Below are positions 55,131 to 63,460 of a stretch of 64,000 nucleotides of DNA, in pieces. The notes under the pieces were generated by a model, which ran no database searches, was not told the DNA's origin, and saw only the letters and a list, made by a program, of their open reading frames with translations. How positions within the stretch are numbered: the stretch's first letter is position 1; each line of letters opens with the position of its first letter. Location: positions 1-64,000 of the forward strand of contig CANMML010000010.1 in the NCBI GenBank assembly GCA_947499005.1, in the 5' to 3' direction. Both the position numbers and the translations under genes were made by a program. This stretch comes from an uncultured Aquimarina sp. (GTDB taxonomy: Bacteria; Bacteroidota; Bacteroidia; Flavobacteriales; Flavobacteriaceae).

Positions 55131-55739
55131 ATGCATAATATATCCCAAAACACTATTGATTTATCAAAAGATATTATACTCGAAAATGATCGTGTAAAAC
55201 TTTCTCCTTTAAAACTAGAAGATTTTAATGAGTTACTCCCTTTCTCTTTAACAGAACCAGAACTTTGGGATTATTCCTTAATATCGGGCAGTGGAAAAAA
55301 GCAACTTCAATCTTACATAAACTCAGCATTAAAAAATAGAGCCACAGGAATAGCGCTTCCTTTTGTTGTTTTTGACAGGGAAAAGAATAAAGTAGCGGGA
55401 ACGACTCGTTTTTACAATTTTGACAAAGCCAACAATGTCATATCTATCGGCCACACGTGGTATGGAAAGGAATTTCAAGGTACTGGATTAAACAAAAATT
55501 GCAAGTTACTTTTATTATCACAAGCTTTTGACAACTGGAATATTGAGCGTGTTGAATTTCGCGCTGATCTACAAAACAAAAGATCAATTAATGCTATGAA
55601 AAGCATAGGTTGTATTGAAGAAGGTATTTTAAGGAGCAATTGCAAAAGTCAAGATGGTAGACGAGATAGTATTATACTCAGTATTTTAAAAGACGAATGG
55701 AATTCTTCTGTAAAAAAAAATCTAATGAGTAGAGTCTAA
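55131..55739 (+). CDS. GNAT-family N-acetyltransferase
   Basis: A 202-residue acetyltransferase of the RimJ/RimL type. Substrate-side text RVKLSPLKLEDFNELLPFSL (about 21-40), VAGTTRFYNFDKANNVISIGHTWYGKEFQGTGLN (beta strands and the acetyl-CoA loop), and VEFRADLQNKRSINAMKSIGCIEEGILR near the end are typical. The target is unknown. A tiny hairpin (AGACT-GGA-AGTCT) with a T run follows the stop at 55753-55769. Confidence 0.88.
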   Translation: MHNISQNTIDLSKDIILENDRVKLSPLKLEDFNELLPFSLTEPELWDYSLISGSGKKQLQSYINSALKNRATGIALPFVVFDREKNKVAGTTRFYNFDKANNVISIGHTWYGKEFQGTGLNKNCKLLLLSQAFDNWNIERVEFRADLQNKRSINAMKSIGCIEEGILRSNCKSQDGRRDSIILSILKDEWNSSVKKNLMSRV

Positions 55740-55786
55740 AATGAATCACTACAGACTGGAAGTCTTTTTCTGTTTTCAAACTTAGT

Positions 55787-55850
55787 GCTGTAAGCTATAA
55801 GCTACATTAATATACACAAGGCCTACTGCTTAAAGCTTACTGCCTATAGC
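55787..55850. repeat. Degenerate GCTTTAAGC/GCTATAAGC repeat words
   Basis: Short words such as GTAAGCTATAAGC and, on the other strand, TAAGCTTTAAGCAGTAGGC. A related tract lies at 62053-62087, with TAAGCTTTAAGCCATAGGC. It lies between converging genes. Confidence 0.5.
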
Positions 55851-55935
55851 CGTAGATAAAATTTTCAGAAACTAAAAGTGAGATGTACTAAAGTCCATAG
55901 TTTTAACTATTATTGAGACCACTAAAACTAACAAA

Positions 55936-56199
55936 CTACTTCAAATACTCATTCACCAAATCAATATACTTCTGTTTAGCTTCCTCTTTTGTAAGATGTT
56001 GCACTTGCCAAATAGCATTAATTTTAAAGGAGTTCCTCATTTGAATTGTATCTGAAGGACGGTACAAACCTGTCATTTCAGTAGCTTGCTTATAATATGC
56101 ATAAAATTTCAACTTAACATCTACTGGCAATTTAATGTCTGTTGAATTTGCTATCTCTAAAGCTTCTAAAAATTCGGTATGTAGTGATTCATTCTCCAT
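55936..56199 (-). CDS. Acyl-CoA-binding protein
   Basis: An 87-residue four-helix ACBP that binds long-chain acyl-CoA in the cytoplasm. LHTEFLEALEIANS, VKLKFYAYYKQATEMTG (with the YxxYKQAT motif), and HLTKEEAKQKYIDLVNEYLK match the family; length is typical. The IWQVQHL segment replaces the usual WxAW-type helix start. It follows psd directly (TAA then ATG), so cotranscribed with phospholipid genes. Confidence 0.9.
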   Translation of the reverse strand: MENESLHTEFLEALEIANSTDIKLPVDVKLKFYAYYKQATEMTGLYRPSDTIQMRNSFKINAIWQVQHLTKEEAKQKYIDLVNEYLK

Positions 56200-56853
56200 T
56201 TATGCATCTATTGTGGCTAAAACAGTTTCACCACCTTTAACCTTTTGATCTAATTTAACATCAATTTTGGTGCCGATTGGTAAATAAACATCTACTCTAG
56301 ATCCAAATTTTATAAAACCATTATCGTCCCCTTGTGCTACATTAGTATCTTCTTTAGCATAATTTACAATACGTTTTGCTAATGCCCCAGCAATTTGACG
56401 ATAAAGTACACTAATATTTTTATTTTCAAGTACTACTGTAGTACGCTCATTCTCTTCCGAAGATTTTGGATGCCACGCCACTAAAAATTTCCCTGGGTGG
56501 TATTTACTAAACACTACTTTTCCACCAATAGGATTACGAGTTACATGTACATTTAGTGGAGACATAAATACAGAAACCTGTAAGCGCTTCTCGTTATAGT
56601 ATTCTTTTTCAAAAACCTCTTCTATTACTACTACTTTTCCATCAACTGGAGAAACCACTGTGGTATCATCTATAATTGTATTTCTCTTAGGGTTTCTAAA
56701 AAATTGCAAAATAATTATAAGAATGAATGCCGCTAAAGCATATAAAAAACCTTGCACATAAACGTTAGGAATTAAAAAGTATGCAATCCCTAAAATTGCT
56801 GCAACTATAACTAATGTAATCGATATGATTTTATACCCTTCTTTATGAAACAT
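56200..56853 (-). CDS. psd: Phosphatidylserine decarboxylase, archaetidylserine type
   Basis: Makes phosphatidylethanolamine from phosphatidylserine. The 217 residues have one or two N-terminal membrane helices (about 8-48), VVSPVDGKVVVIEEV, MSPLNVHVTRNPIGGKVVFSKYHPGKFLVAWHPKSSEENER, and FIKFGSRVDVYLP near the end, in which the GS pair is the self-cleavage site that makes the pyruvoyl group. This is the short form (Psd-A). It is nine bases after cdsA. Confidence 0.93.
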   Translation of the reverse strand: MFHKEGYKIISITLVIVAAILGIAYFLIPNVYVQGFLYALAAFILIIILQFFRNPKRNTIIDDTTVVSPVDGKVVVIEEVFEKEYYNEKRLQVSVFMSPLNVHVTRNPIGGKVVFSKYHPGKFLVAWHPKSSEENERTTVVLENKNISVLYRQIAGALAKRIVNYAKEDTNVAQGDDNGFIKFGSRVDVYLPIGTKIDVKLDQKVKGGETVLATIDA

Positions 56854-56861
56854 AGATATTC

Positions 56862-57656
56862 TTATAAGTTTAATAACAAAAATACAAAAGGACTAGCATA
56901 CAATACGCTATCTAGGCGATCAAAAATTCCTCCATGGCCTGGCATTATATTTCCACTGTCTTTTACCCCTGCATTACGTTTAAATTTTGATTGTACTAGA
57001 TCTCCTATAGAACCTATTACGCTAGCTATAATTCCATACCCTAACCAATACGAAAAGGAAATAATTCCTACATACTTATACAATATAAAACTAGCGATTA
57101 ATGTCATTATAAAACCTCCGATAAAACCCTCTATGCTTTTATTGGGAGATATCGATGGACATAATTTATTTTTTCCAAATGTAGTCCCTGATAAATAAGC
57201 AAAACTATCATTTACCCACACTAAAATAAATAGGCCTAATATTAAAAATGGAGTATAATTACCTCTTAAGGAAGGAATGTAAGCCATACAAACAAATCCT
57301 ATAACTTGGTAACAAAATACCGTTATTGCATTTCCCTTCTGTTGGTAAATAAACTTAAATCTCTTAGCGTCTTTTAACCCTAAAAACAATAACACATTAA
57401 CCAAAACCGCTAAAATAGCGAAGAAGTATTTACTGAATTCAATGCTAAAGCTATAAAAAACAAAAGGCGCTATTAATAGACTTACGATCAGGTAAACTAC
57501 TTTCTTTTTGGTAACTAAATCTAAAAACTCATTTAAGCATAATATTCCAAAAATTGAAATAACCGCTAAGAAAGCATATTCATTGTAGAAAGTAGCCCAC
57601 AAAATTAATCCTACATATATGACACCTGATAAGGCTCTTGTCAATAATTCTTTCAT
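56862..57656 (-). CDS. cdsA: Phosphatidate cytidylyltransferase
   Basis: Makes CDP-diacylglycerol, the branch point to phosphatidylserine. The 264-residue membrane protein has seven or eight helices and the family signature near the C-terminus (GSIGDLVQSKFKRNAGVKDSGNIMPGHGGIFDRLDS). WVNDSFAYLSGTTFGKNKLCPSISPNKSIEGFIGG is the other conserved block. Length and order (LUD-cdsA-psd-ACBP) fit Bacteroidota. Confidence 0.95.
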   Translation of the reverse strand: MKELLTRALSGVIYVGLILWATFYNEYAFLAVISIFGILCLNEFLDLVTKKKVVYLIVSLLIAPFVFYSFSIEFSKYFFAILAVLVNVLLFLGLKDAKRFKFIYQQKGNAITVFCYQVIGFVCMAYIPSLRGNYTPFLILGLFILVWVNDSFAYLSGTTFGKNKLCPSISPNKSIEGFIGGFIMTLIASFILYKYVGIISFSYWLGYGIIASVIGSIGDLVQSKFKRNAGVKDSGNIMPGHGGIFDRLDSVLYASPFVFLLLNL

Positions 57657-57683
57657 CTGTCTAGGAAATTATTATACTGAAAA

Positions 57684-58298
57684 CTACAAATCCTCTATTA
57701 GTATAAGGTAGAGGTTTTTGGTTACATTGCCGTAATTCATAAAATTATCGGCTTCTTTTTTTGAAGAATCAAAATGTTGAAGTGTGGTAATATTAGAAGG
57801 AATTGCTGCTCCTCTGTTTTTTATATATTGAAGTCCTTCACTAATATCGTTTGTCAATTGGCTTGTATAAGAAATTACTACAAAGTTTTCTGGAAGCTCG
57901 CTTATTCGTGTCTCTTTTAATTGATTAGAAGAAACTAATATTCCTCCAATATTAGCCACTAAATATTCGCAGTCGCAAAGATAAAAAGAGCTATTCGCCA
58001 TTTTTTTTGAAAAAGAAACTGAAACATCTTCAAATACACTTTGCACATGTGGTTGAAAACAGCAAGCTGCGGTTTCTTCCCATTCATTTTCAAGTAAAAT
58101 TTGCTGAAAAACATCCCTTGCCTCACCTATATCATCACAGTATAAAAATTTACCTCCATTTTGACGAAAGTTTAGCATAAACTTTTCATCCACAGGCATA
58201 TCTTCTTTTGGCAGATATTTATTTGAAGTCATTGCATCGTCATCATCTAAATTACCTTTAGATGTTAAGGATTTTATAAGCTTCTTAAATAGACTCAT
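57684..58298 (-). CDS. LUD-domain (LutC/YkgG) protein
   Basis: A 204-residue protein of the LUD superfamily, related to LutC of lactate-utilisation complexes but without iron-sulphur motifs. The part DCEYLVANIGGILVSSNQLKETRISELPENFVVISYTSQL (about 109-148) is the typical core. In Flavobacteriia the gene sits between ftsH and cdsA; its role there is not known. It is separated from ftsH by a terminator-like hairpin. Confidence 0.82.
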   Translation of the reverse strand: MSLFKKLIKSLTSKGNLDDDDAMTSNKYLPKEDMPVDEKFMLNFRQNGGKFLYCDDIGEARDVFQQILLENEWEETAACCFQPHVQSVFEDVSVSFSKKMANSSFYLCDCEYLVANIGGILVSSNQLKETRISELPENFVVISYTSQLTNDISEGLQYIKNRGAAIPSNITTLQHFDSSKKEADNFMNYGNVTKNLYLILIEDL

Positions 58299-58338
58299 AC
58301 GAAGTAGGCTAAAGTTGCAATATACATCTTTTCAAATG

Positions 58339-58372
58339 AAAAATGGATAGGTGCATATGCCTATCCATTTTT
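58339..58372. terminator. Terminator after ftsH
   Basis: AAAAATGGATAGG and CCTATCCATTTTT are exact inverted repeats around an 8-base loop (TGCATATG), 26 bases after the ftsH stop, with T-rich flank on the minus strand. Confidence 0.8.
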
Positions 58373-58397
58373 ATAAACGTATTAATAAAAGAATTAT

Positions 58398-60377
58398 TTA
58401 CTCTTCTTCTTCCTCTTTATTTGTAGTGCTTTCATTCGATACTACAGCTTCTTCTTTTTGAAAAGGACGCTTCCCAAAGATGCGTTCAAGATCATCTTTA
58501 AAGATCACTTCTTTCTCTAAAAGTAATTCGGCCAATTCAGTAAGCTTTTCTTTATTCTTTTCTAATAAATCAATAGCTCTTTGATATTGCGCTTCTATTA
58601 TTGTCGAAATCTCTTTATCAATTAATTCTGCTGTTTCTTCACTATATGGCTTACTAAAACCATAATCTGATTGTCCCGAAGAATCATAATAAGTCAAATT
58701 ACCCACTTTATCACTTAATCCATATACCGTTACCATAGCTCTTGCTTGCTTTGTAACTTTTTCTAGATCACTAAGTGCTCCTGTAGATATTTCATCGAAA
58801 ATTACTTTCTCGGCTGCTCTACCTCCTAAGGTAGCACACATTTCATCTAACATTTGGTTAGGACGTACAATCATACGCTCTTCTGGCAAATACCAAGCAG
58901 CTCCTAAAGACTGTCCTCTAGGCACAATAGTTACTTTAACTAATGGCGCAGCATGTTCTAGCATCCAACTTGTAGTAGCATGACCTGCTTCATGGAAAGC
59001 AATCGCACGTTTTTCGGAAGGAGTAATAATTTTATTCTTCTTCTCCAAACCTCCAACAATACGATCAACAGCATCTAAGAAATCTTGCTTCCCTACCATT
59101 TTCTTTCCTTTACGAGCCGCAATTAAAGCAGCCTCGTTACATACATTGGCAATATCTGCTCCCGAAAAACCAGGTGTTTGTTTTGCCAAGAAATCGATAT
59201 CTAATTCATCATCAATCTTTTTGATAGGCTTTAAATGCACTTCAAAAATCTCTTTTCGTTCTCTAACATCTGGAAGATCAACATAAATCTGACGATCAAA
59301 ACGTCCTGCACGCATTAATGCTTTATCTAAGACATCGGCACGGTTAGTAGCGGCTAATACGATAACGTTGCTATCCGATCCAAAACCATCCATCTCTGTC
59401 AATAGCTGATTCAATGTATTCTCACGTTCATCATTTGATCCAGAGAAGTTATTCTTTCCTCTTGCACGACCAATAGCATCAATCTCATCAATAAAGATAA
59501 TTGCAGGAGACTTGTCTTTTGCTTGCTTAAATAAATCACGCACCCTAGATGCTCCTACTCCTACAAACATCTCTACAAAATCTGAACCTGACAAAGAGAA
59601 GAAAGGTACTTTTGCTTCACCTGCTACAGCTTTTGCTAATAATGTTTTACCTGTTCCTGGAGGACCTACTAGCAATGCTCCTTTAGGAATTTTACCTCCC
59701 AAGGCAGTATATTTATCAGGGTATTTCAAGAAGTCGACAATCTCTTGCACTTCTTCTTTAGCCCCTTCTAATCCAGCTACATTTTCAAAAGACACTTTTA
59801 CATCGGTGTTCTTATCAAAAAGTTTAGCTCTTGATTTTCCAATATTGAAAATTTGACCACCAGGACCTCCTGCTCCACCACCACTCATTCGGCGCATTAC
59901 AAAAATCCATATACCAATTAAAAGTACAAATGGCAGTAGGTTAATTAAAATACCCGATAATATATCATTATCCGTATCATACGAAATAGGCGTATTAACA
60001 TTGAATTTCGTTTTAACCTCTTGAATTTTATTTTCAAAATTTTGAAGATCCCCGAACTCAAATTCATAATCTGGAGTATCTGGGTTAGCAGCTACTGGTA
60101 ATATAGATTTTGAACTTTCAGGCTTGTGTTTCTCTAATTTCTTAGCTTCAGCAGTTAAATAAACTTTAGCAATTCTTCTATTTACAATAGTCACCTTCGA
60201 AATTTCATTTTCTTTTAAAAATGATTCAAATTGGGAAGGTGATATTTTATCTCTGGTAGAAATACCTGAGTCAAAAAATGTAATAGCTAAAAATGCTAAT
60301 GCAACCAAAGCGATAATCCAATACGAATTGAATTTAGGTCGCCCTTTAAGCTCTGGTTTTTTTGGTGTGTTTGACAT
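58398..60377 (-). CDS. ftsH: ATP-dependent zinc metalloprotease FtsH
   Basis: A membrane-anchored AAA+ protease that degrades misfolded and short-lived proteins. The 659 residues have two transmembrane helices (about 20-38 and 145-163) around a periplasmic domain, Walker A LLVGPPGTGKTLLAKAVAGE (about 236-255), Walker B IIFIDEIDAIG, the second region of homology (VIVLAATNRADVLDKALMRAGRFDR), and the zinc site HEAGH with the downstream D (SDLEKVTKQA). A disordered acidic tail ends the protein. It is 16 bases after rsfS. Confidence 0.97.
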   Translation of the reverse strand: MSNTPKKPELKGRPKFNSYWIIALVALAFLAITFFDSGISTRDKISPSQFESFLKENEISKVTIVNRRIAKVYLTAEAKKLEKHKPESSKSILPVAANPDTPDYEFEFGDLQNFENKIQEVKTKFNVNTPISYDTDNDILSGILINLLPFVLLIGIWIFVMRRMSGGGAGGPGGQIFNIGKSRAKLFDKNTDVKVSFENVAGLEGAKEEVQEIVDFLKYPDKYTALGGKIPKGALLVGPPGTGKTLLAKAVAGEAKVPFFSLSGSDFVEMFVGVGASRVRDLFKQAKDKSPAIIFIDEIDAIGRARGKNNFSGSNDERENTLNQLLTEMDGFGSDSNVIVLAATNRADVLDKALMRAGRFDRQIYVDLPDVRERKEIFEVHLKPIKKIDDELDIDFLAKQTPGFSGADIANVCNEAALIAARKGKKMVGKQDFLDAVDRIVGGLEKKNKIITPSEKRAIAFHEAGHATTSWMLEHAAPLVKVTIVPRGQSLGAAWYLPEERMIVRPNQMLDEMCATLGGRAAEKVIFDEISTGALSDLEKVTKQARAMVTVYGLSDKVGNLTYYDSSGQSDYGFSKPYSEETAELIDKEISTIIEAQYQRAIDLLEKNKEKLTELAELLLEKEVIFKDDLERIFGKRPFQKEEAVVSNESTTNKEEEEE

Positions 60378-60393
60378 GTAATTAATTTAATCC

Positions 60394-60765
60394 TTAGTAA
60401 CTAGTTTTGATAATGGTACTCTTCGCATCTCCCCATAGAGCTTCAATATCGTAGTGTTCACGAATATGCTTTTGAAATACATGAACAACAACATTCACAT
60501 AATCCATTAGCACCCATTCTGCATTGTCTGTCCCTTCAACATGCCAAGGCTTATCTTTGATAGATTTGCTTACCATTTTCTGTACAGAGCCTACAATAGC
60601 GTTTACTTGAGTGTTCGAGTTTCCATTGCAAATGATAAAATAGTCACAAACTGTATTTTCTATATCCCTAAGGTCTAAAATTGTAATATCCTCACCTTTA
60701 ACTTCTTCAATACCTCTAACGATTTCTGTTATTAGTAAGTCGTTATCAATTGTTTTATTTGGCAT
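60394..60765 (-). CDS. rsfS: Ribosomal silencing factor RsfS
   Basis: Binds L14 of the large ribosomal subunit and blocks subunit joining in starvation. The 123 residues have the signature DYFIICNGNSNTQVNAIVGSV (about 37-57) and HVEGTDNAEWVLMDYVNVVVHVF. The length is normal. It heads the rsfS-ftsH pair, with a good -7 element 19 bases upstream. Confidence 0.96.
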   Translation of the reverse strand: MPNKTIDNDLLITEIVRGIEEVKGEDITILDLRDIENTVCDYFIICNGNSNTQVNAIVGSVQKMVSKSIKDKPWHVEGTDNAEWVLMDYVNVVVHVFQKHIREHYDIEALWGDAKSTIIKTSY

Positions 60766-60783
60766 TCATTAGTTTTTAAAAAG

Positions 60784-60791
60784 CAAAGGTA
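60784..60791 (-). promoter_or_regulatory. -7 promoter element of rsfS-ftsH
   Basis: The minus strand reads TACCTTTG, an exact TAnnTTTG match 18 bases before the rsfS ATG; the -33 place is not a clear TTTG. Confidence 0.5.
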
Positions 60792-60844
60792 CTATTTTAT
60801 ACAATTATACCCGTAATTTGCAGCTTGTAACTGTATCATTTGTC

Positions 60845-61579
60845 ATGAAAATAATCAAAGTTGATGCCATTGACTCTACAAATACTTTTTTAAAGGATCT
60901 TTTAAGAAAAGATTCACAAAAAGAAAGTATCTGTATTTGGGCCAAACACCAATATGCAGGCAGAGGACAAATGGGAAACTCTTGGAACAGCGAGTCTGGT
61001 AAAAACCTAACATTCAGCTTCTATTGTGCACTACCTCAATTCATCCAAGAAAACCCTTTTATCTTAAATAAATTAGTGAGTTTAAGCATTATAAACAGCC
61101 TCGCACATTTTGGCATAGATAAGGCACAAATTAAATGGCCTAACGACATAATGGCAGATAATAAAAAGTTAGGAGGCATTCTTATCGAGAATTGTTTTCA
61201 TAAAAATGGTACTCAATCCAGTATCGTTGGAATCGGAATCAATGTTAATCAAACGAATTTCGACCATCTCCCTAAAGCTAATTCTCTAAAAAACATTTCA
61301 TCTAAGACATATGATCTAGAAGAATTGCTCCATATTTTTTTGAAATATTTTGAAAATAAAATCAAAAATCTAACTATTGATGATTTGAATATGTTAAAAT
61401 CACAATATGAGTCTTTACTCTTTAAGAAAGATAAAGTATCTACTTTTAAAAGAATTGATACCTCTTTATTTTTAGGTATTATCAAAGGAACAACAACCTC
61501 GGGAAAGCTTATTCTAGAACTTGAAGATGGCGTTCGTTTAGAAAGTTATGATATTAAAGAAATACAATTGATGTATTGA
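60845..61579 (+). CDS. birA: Biotin--[acetyl-CoA carboxylase] ligase
   Basis: Attaches biotin to the carboxylase carrier protein. The open frame begins at 60818, but the family start is MKIIKVDAIDSTNTFLKDLL, so I choose the ATG at 60845 (244 residues). The biotin site reads ICIWAKHQYAGRGQMGNSWNSESGKNLTFSF, with the GRGQxGNxW motif, and IKWPNDIMADNKKLGGILIE holds the second Lys. No N-terminal DNA-binding domain, so it is a class I ligase. It is divergent from rsfS. Confidence 0.95.
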   Translation: MKIIKVDAIDSTNTFLKDLLRKDSQKESICIWAKHQYAGRGQMGNSWNSESGKNLTFSFYCALPQFIQENPFILNKLVSLSIINSLAHFGIDKAQIKWPNDIMADNKKLGGILIENCFHKNGTQSSIVGIGINVNQTNFDHLPKANSLKNISSKTYDLEELLHIFLKYFENKIKNLTIDDLNMLKSQYESLLFKKDKVSTFKRIDTSLFLGIIKGTTTSGKLILELEDGVRLESYDIKEIQLMY

Positions 61580-61589
61580 AATGGTAATT

Positions 61590-61650
61590 AGTCATTAGTA
61601 GTTAGTCTTTAGATAATTGAAAAAACTAAAGACTAACTACTAATGACTAT
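61590..61650. repeat. Perfect 24 bp inverted repeat between converging genes
   Basis: Arms at 61590-61613 and 61627-61650 are exact reverse complements around a 13-base AT-rich loop. The words TAGTCATTAG and TAGTTAGTC recur inside each arm, so the arms are themselves repetitive. It can fold into a long hairpin and may end both birA and the SRPBCC transcript, but it lacks the usual GC-rich stem. Confidence 0.75.
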
Positions 61651-61653
61651 CTA

Positions 61654-62046
61654 CTATAATTTTCCCAAATTATCAGATAATGAATTAATAAAATTTTGAA
61701 TCGGTTTTTTTATCATCATTGCCATCATAGCATTAAATTCTCCTTCAAATAATAATTGAGTTTCTGTTTTACCTTCCTCAATTTCATTAATATTTGCTGT
61801 CAATGTAAAAGGCAATTTTTCACTCGCTGCACCTAAAATTACTTTCGAATGTGCTTCTTGTTCCTTTTGCTCTAAGACAATTTCAGGCATACCTTTTAAT
61901 TGGAATAAAAAACGAACGTCATTTAATACCTCAAACTTTTGTTTGCTTTCGGGCATGATTTGTTCAAAATTTTCAACCTTAGTTAAAAAATTGAATACTT
62001 CTTCTGCACTCTTATTAATCGTTACTTTATTACTTTCTAAGTTCAT
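61654..62046 (-). CDS. SRPBCC-family ligand-binding-fold protein
   Basis: A 130-residue START-like/polyketide-cyclase-fold protein: ESNKVTINKSAEEVFNFLTKVENFEQIMPES (about 3-33) is the usual opening, followed by TLTANINEIEEGKTETQLLFEGEFNAMMAMMIKKPIQNFINSLSDNL. Ligand unknown. It is close downstream of pyrE on the same strand, with a repeat tract between. Confidence 0.82.
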   Translation of the reverse strand: MNLESNKVTINKSAEEVFNFLTKVENFEQIMPESKQKFEVLNDVRFLFQLKGMPEIVLEQKEQEAHSKVILGAASEKLPFTLTANINEIEEGKTETQLLFEGEFNAMMAMMIKKPIQNFINSLSDNLGKL

Positions 62047-62052
62047 AAAATG

Positions 62053-62087
62053 GGCTTTAAGCTTTAAGCCATAGGCTATAAGCTATG
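62053..62087. repeat. GCTTTAAGC repeat words, second tract
   Basis: GGCTTTAAGCTTTAAGCC followed by ATAGGCTATAAGCTATG, between pyrE and the SRPBCC gene. The same words occur at 55787-55850 in reverse orientation. Confidence 0.5.
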
Positions 62088-62117
62088 ATTATTTAAATAG
62101 GTTAAGTATTTACTTGA

Positions 62118-62759
62118 TTAAATCCCCCATTCGGCTGGGTTTTCTCTCCATTTTTTTAATGTCTCTGCTACTTCTTCAGATACATTACCCTCTTCAACTG
62201 CTAATTCGATAAGATTATTGTAATTACTTAATGTGGTTAAACTAACACCTGCTTCATTAAAATTATCTTCTGCTACTTGAAAACCATAACTAAAGATTGC
62301 AATCATCCCCATTACTTCTGCATTACACTTATTTAGAGCACCTACTGCAAGTAAACTACTTTTACCTGTACTAATTAAGTCTTCTACTACCAATACCTTT
62401 TTCCCTTCTGGCACAATACCTTCAATCTGATTTTGGCGCCCATGTTTTTTGGCTTCTGGTCTTATGTATATGAAAGGTAAATCTAACACATCTGCGACCA
62501 ACATCCCTATACCAATAGCGCCTGTCGCAACTCCTGCAATCACCTCTACATCAGCATATTTATCTTTTACTATAGCTGCAAACTGTTCTTTTAAAAAGTT
62601 TCTTGTTTGAGGAAAAGACAAAGCGATACGGTTATCACAATAAATCGGTGACTTCCAGCCAGATGCCCAAGTAAATGGATCTTGGGGTTGTAATTTTATA
62701 GCATCAATTTTTAGTAATTCGGATGCTGTTTTTTTAGCTACATTTGAATTTAAAATCAT
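62118..62759 (-). CDS. pyrE: Orotate phosphoribosyltransferase
   Basis: Joins orotate to PRPP in pyrimidine synthesis. The 213 residues have the PRPP motif KVLVVEDLISTGKSSLLAVG (about 121-140), the orotate-site FTWASGWKSPIYCDNRIA (about 29-46) and GVATGAIGIGMLVADVL. The length is normal. The ATG lies only eight bases from the start of the divergent NUDIX gene. Confidence 0.96.
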   Translation of the reverse strand: MILNSNVAKKTASELLKIDAIKLQPQDPFTWASGWKSPIYCDNRIALSFPQTRNFLKEQFAAIVKDKYADVEVIAGVATGAIGIGMLVADVLDLPFIYIRPEAKKHGRQNQIEGIVPEGKKVLVVEDLISTGKSSLLAVGALNKCNAEVMGMIAIFSYGFQVAEDNFNEAGVSLTTLSNYNNLIELAVEEGNVSEEVAETLKKWRENPAEWGI

Positions 62760-62772
62760 ACTCGCAAATGTA
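62739..62772. promoter_or_regulatory. Interlocked divergent -7 elements of pyrE and the NUDIX gene
   Basis: TACATTTG on the plus strand (62739-62746) lies inside pyrE codons 5-7, 21 bases before the NUDIX ATG. TACATTTG on the minus strand (62772-62765) covers the NUDIX start codon and lies five bases before the pyrE ATG. Both match TAnnTTTG exactly. Clear -33 elements are not visible for either. Confidence 0.45.
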
Positions 62773-63436
62773 CAATGTTTTTGTAAATAATATCCCTATC
62801 AGTCTTTCTACAACTGCTCGTGTTGGTGACGGATATATTTCTCTTCCGTTAAAAAAAACAAACTTAATCCACATCATTGAAAGACTCAATGAAAACCCAA
62901 CATTAAAGTTCCATTTATATCACAAAAAGCAATATAAATTACTTCCTTTATTAGAAAAAAAACTACCTGTTTATGTTGCTGGAGGAGGAAAGGTGTATAA
63001 CGAAAACAACGAGATACTATTTATCTTTAGAAATAGGTGTTGGGACTTACCTAAAGGTAAAATTGAGAAAGGAGAATCTATCGAAGAATGTGCTATACGA
63101 GAAGTTGAAGAAGAAACAGGAATCTCTGGTCTTGAAATCACTCGCTTTTTAAAGAAGACTTATCATGTTTTCAAAAGAAATGGAGAATACCGATTAAAAC
63201 TTACTTATTGGTTCGAGATGATCACAGATTATGATAATGAGCTTACTCCACAATTAGACGAAGGAATAACAAAAGTTAAATGGAAATCTGGAAAAAAAGT
63301 TAGAAAAGCGCTTAGAAAGTCTTATGCCAATATTGGCGAATTATTTCCTAGAGAAGCTCTTATCGATAAGACTCGACTACTTTTTGAACATCAAGATGAT
63401 TTTGATGAGTCGGATATTTATGATACCTCTGTATAA
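62768..63436 (+). CDS. NUDIX hydrolase
   Basis: A 222-residue protein that hydrolyses a nucleoside-diphosphate-linked substrate. After an unusual N-terminal part (1-~70) the NUDIX domain begins PVYVAGGGKVYNENNEILFIF, and the NUDIX box is GKIEKGESIEECAIREVEEETGI, complete with the REVxEE metal ligands. The open frame extends to 62744, but those eight codons overlap the start of pyrE, so I choose the ATG at 62768. Substrate unknown. Confidence 0.85.
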   Translation: MYNVFVNNIPISLSTTARVGDGYISLPLKKTNLIHIIERLNENPTLKFHLYHKKQYKLLPLLEKKLPVYVAGGGKVYNENNEILFIFRNRCWDLPKGKIEKGESIEECAIREVEEETGISGLEITRFLKKTYHVFKRNGEYRLKLTYWFEMITDYDNELTPQLDEGITKVKWKSGKKVRKALRKSYANIGELFPREALIDKTRLLFEHQDDFDESDIYDTSV

Positions 63437-63460
63437 TCTAGTATAAAAGTCTATATCAAA

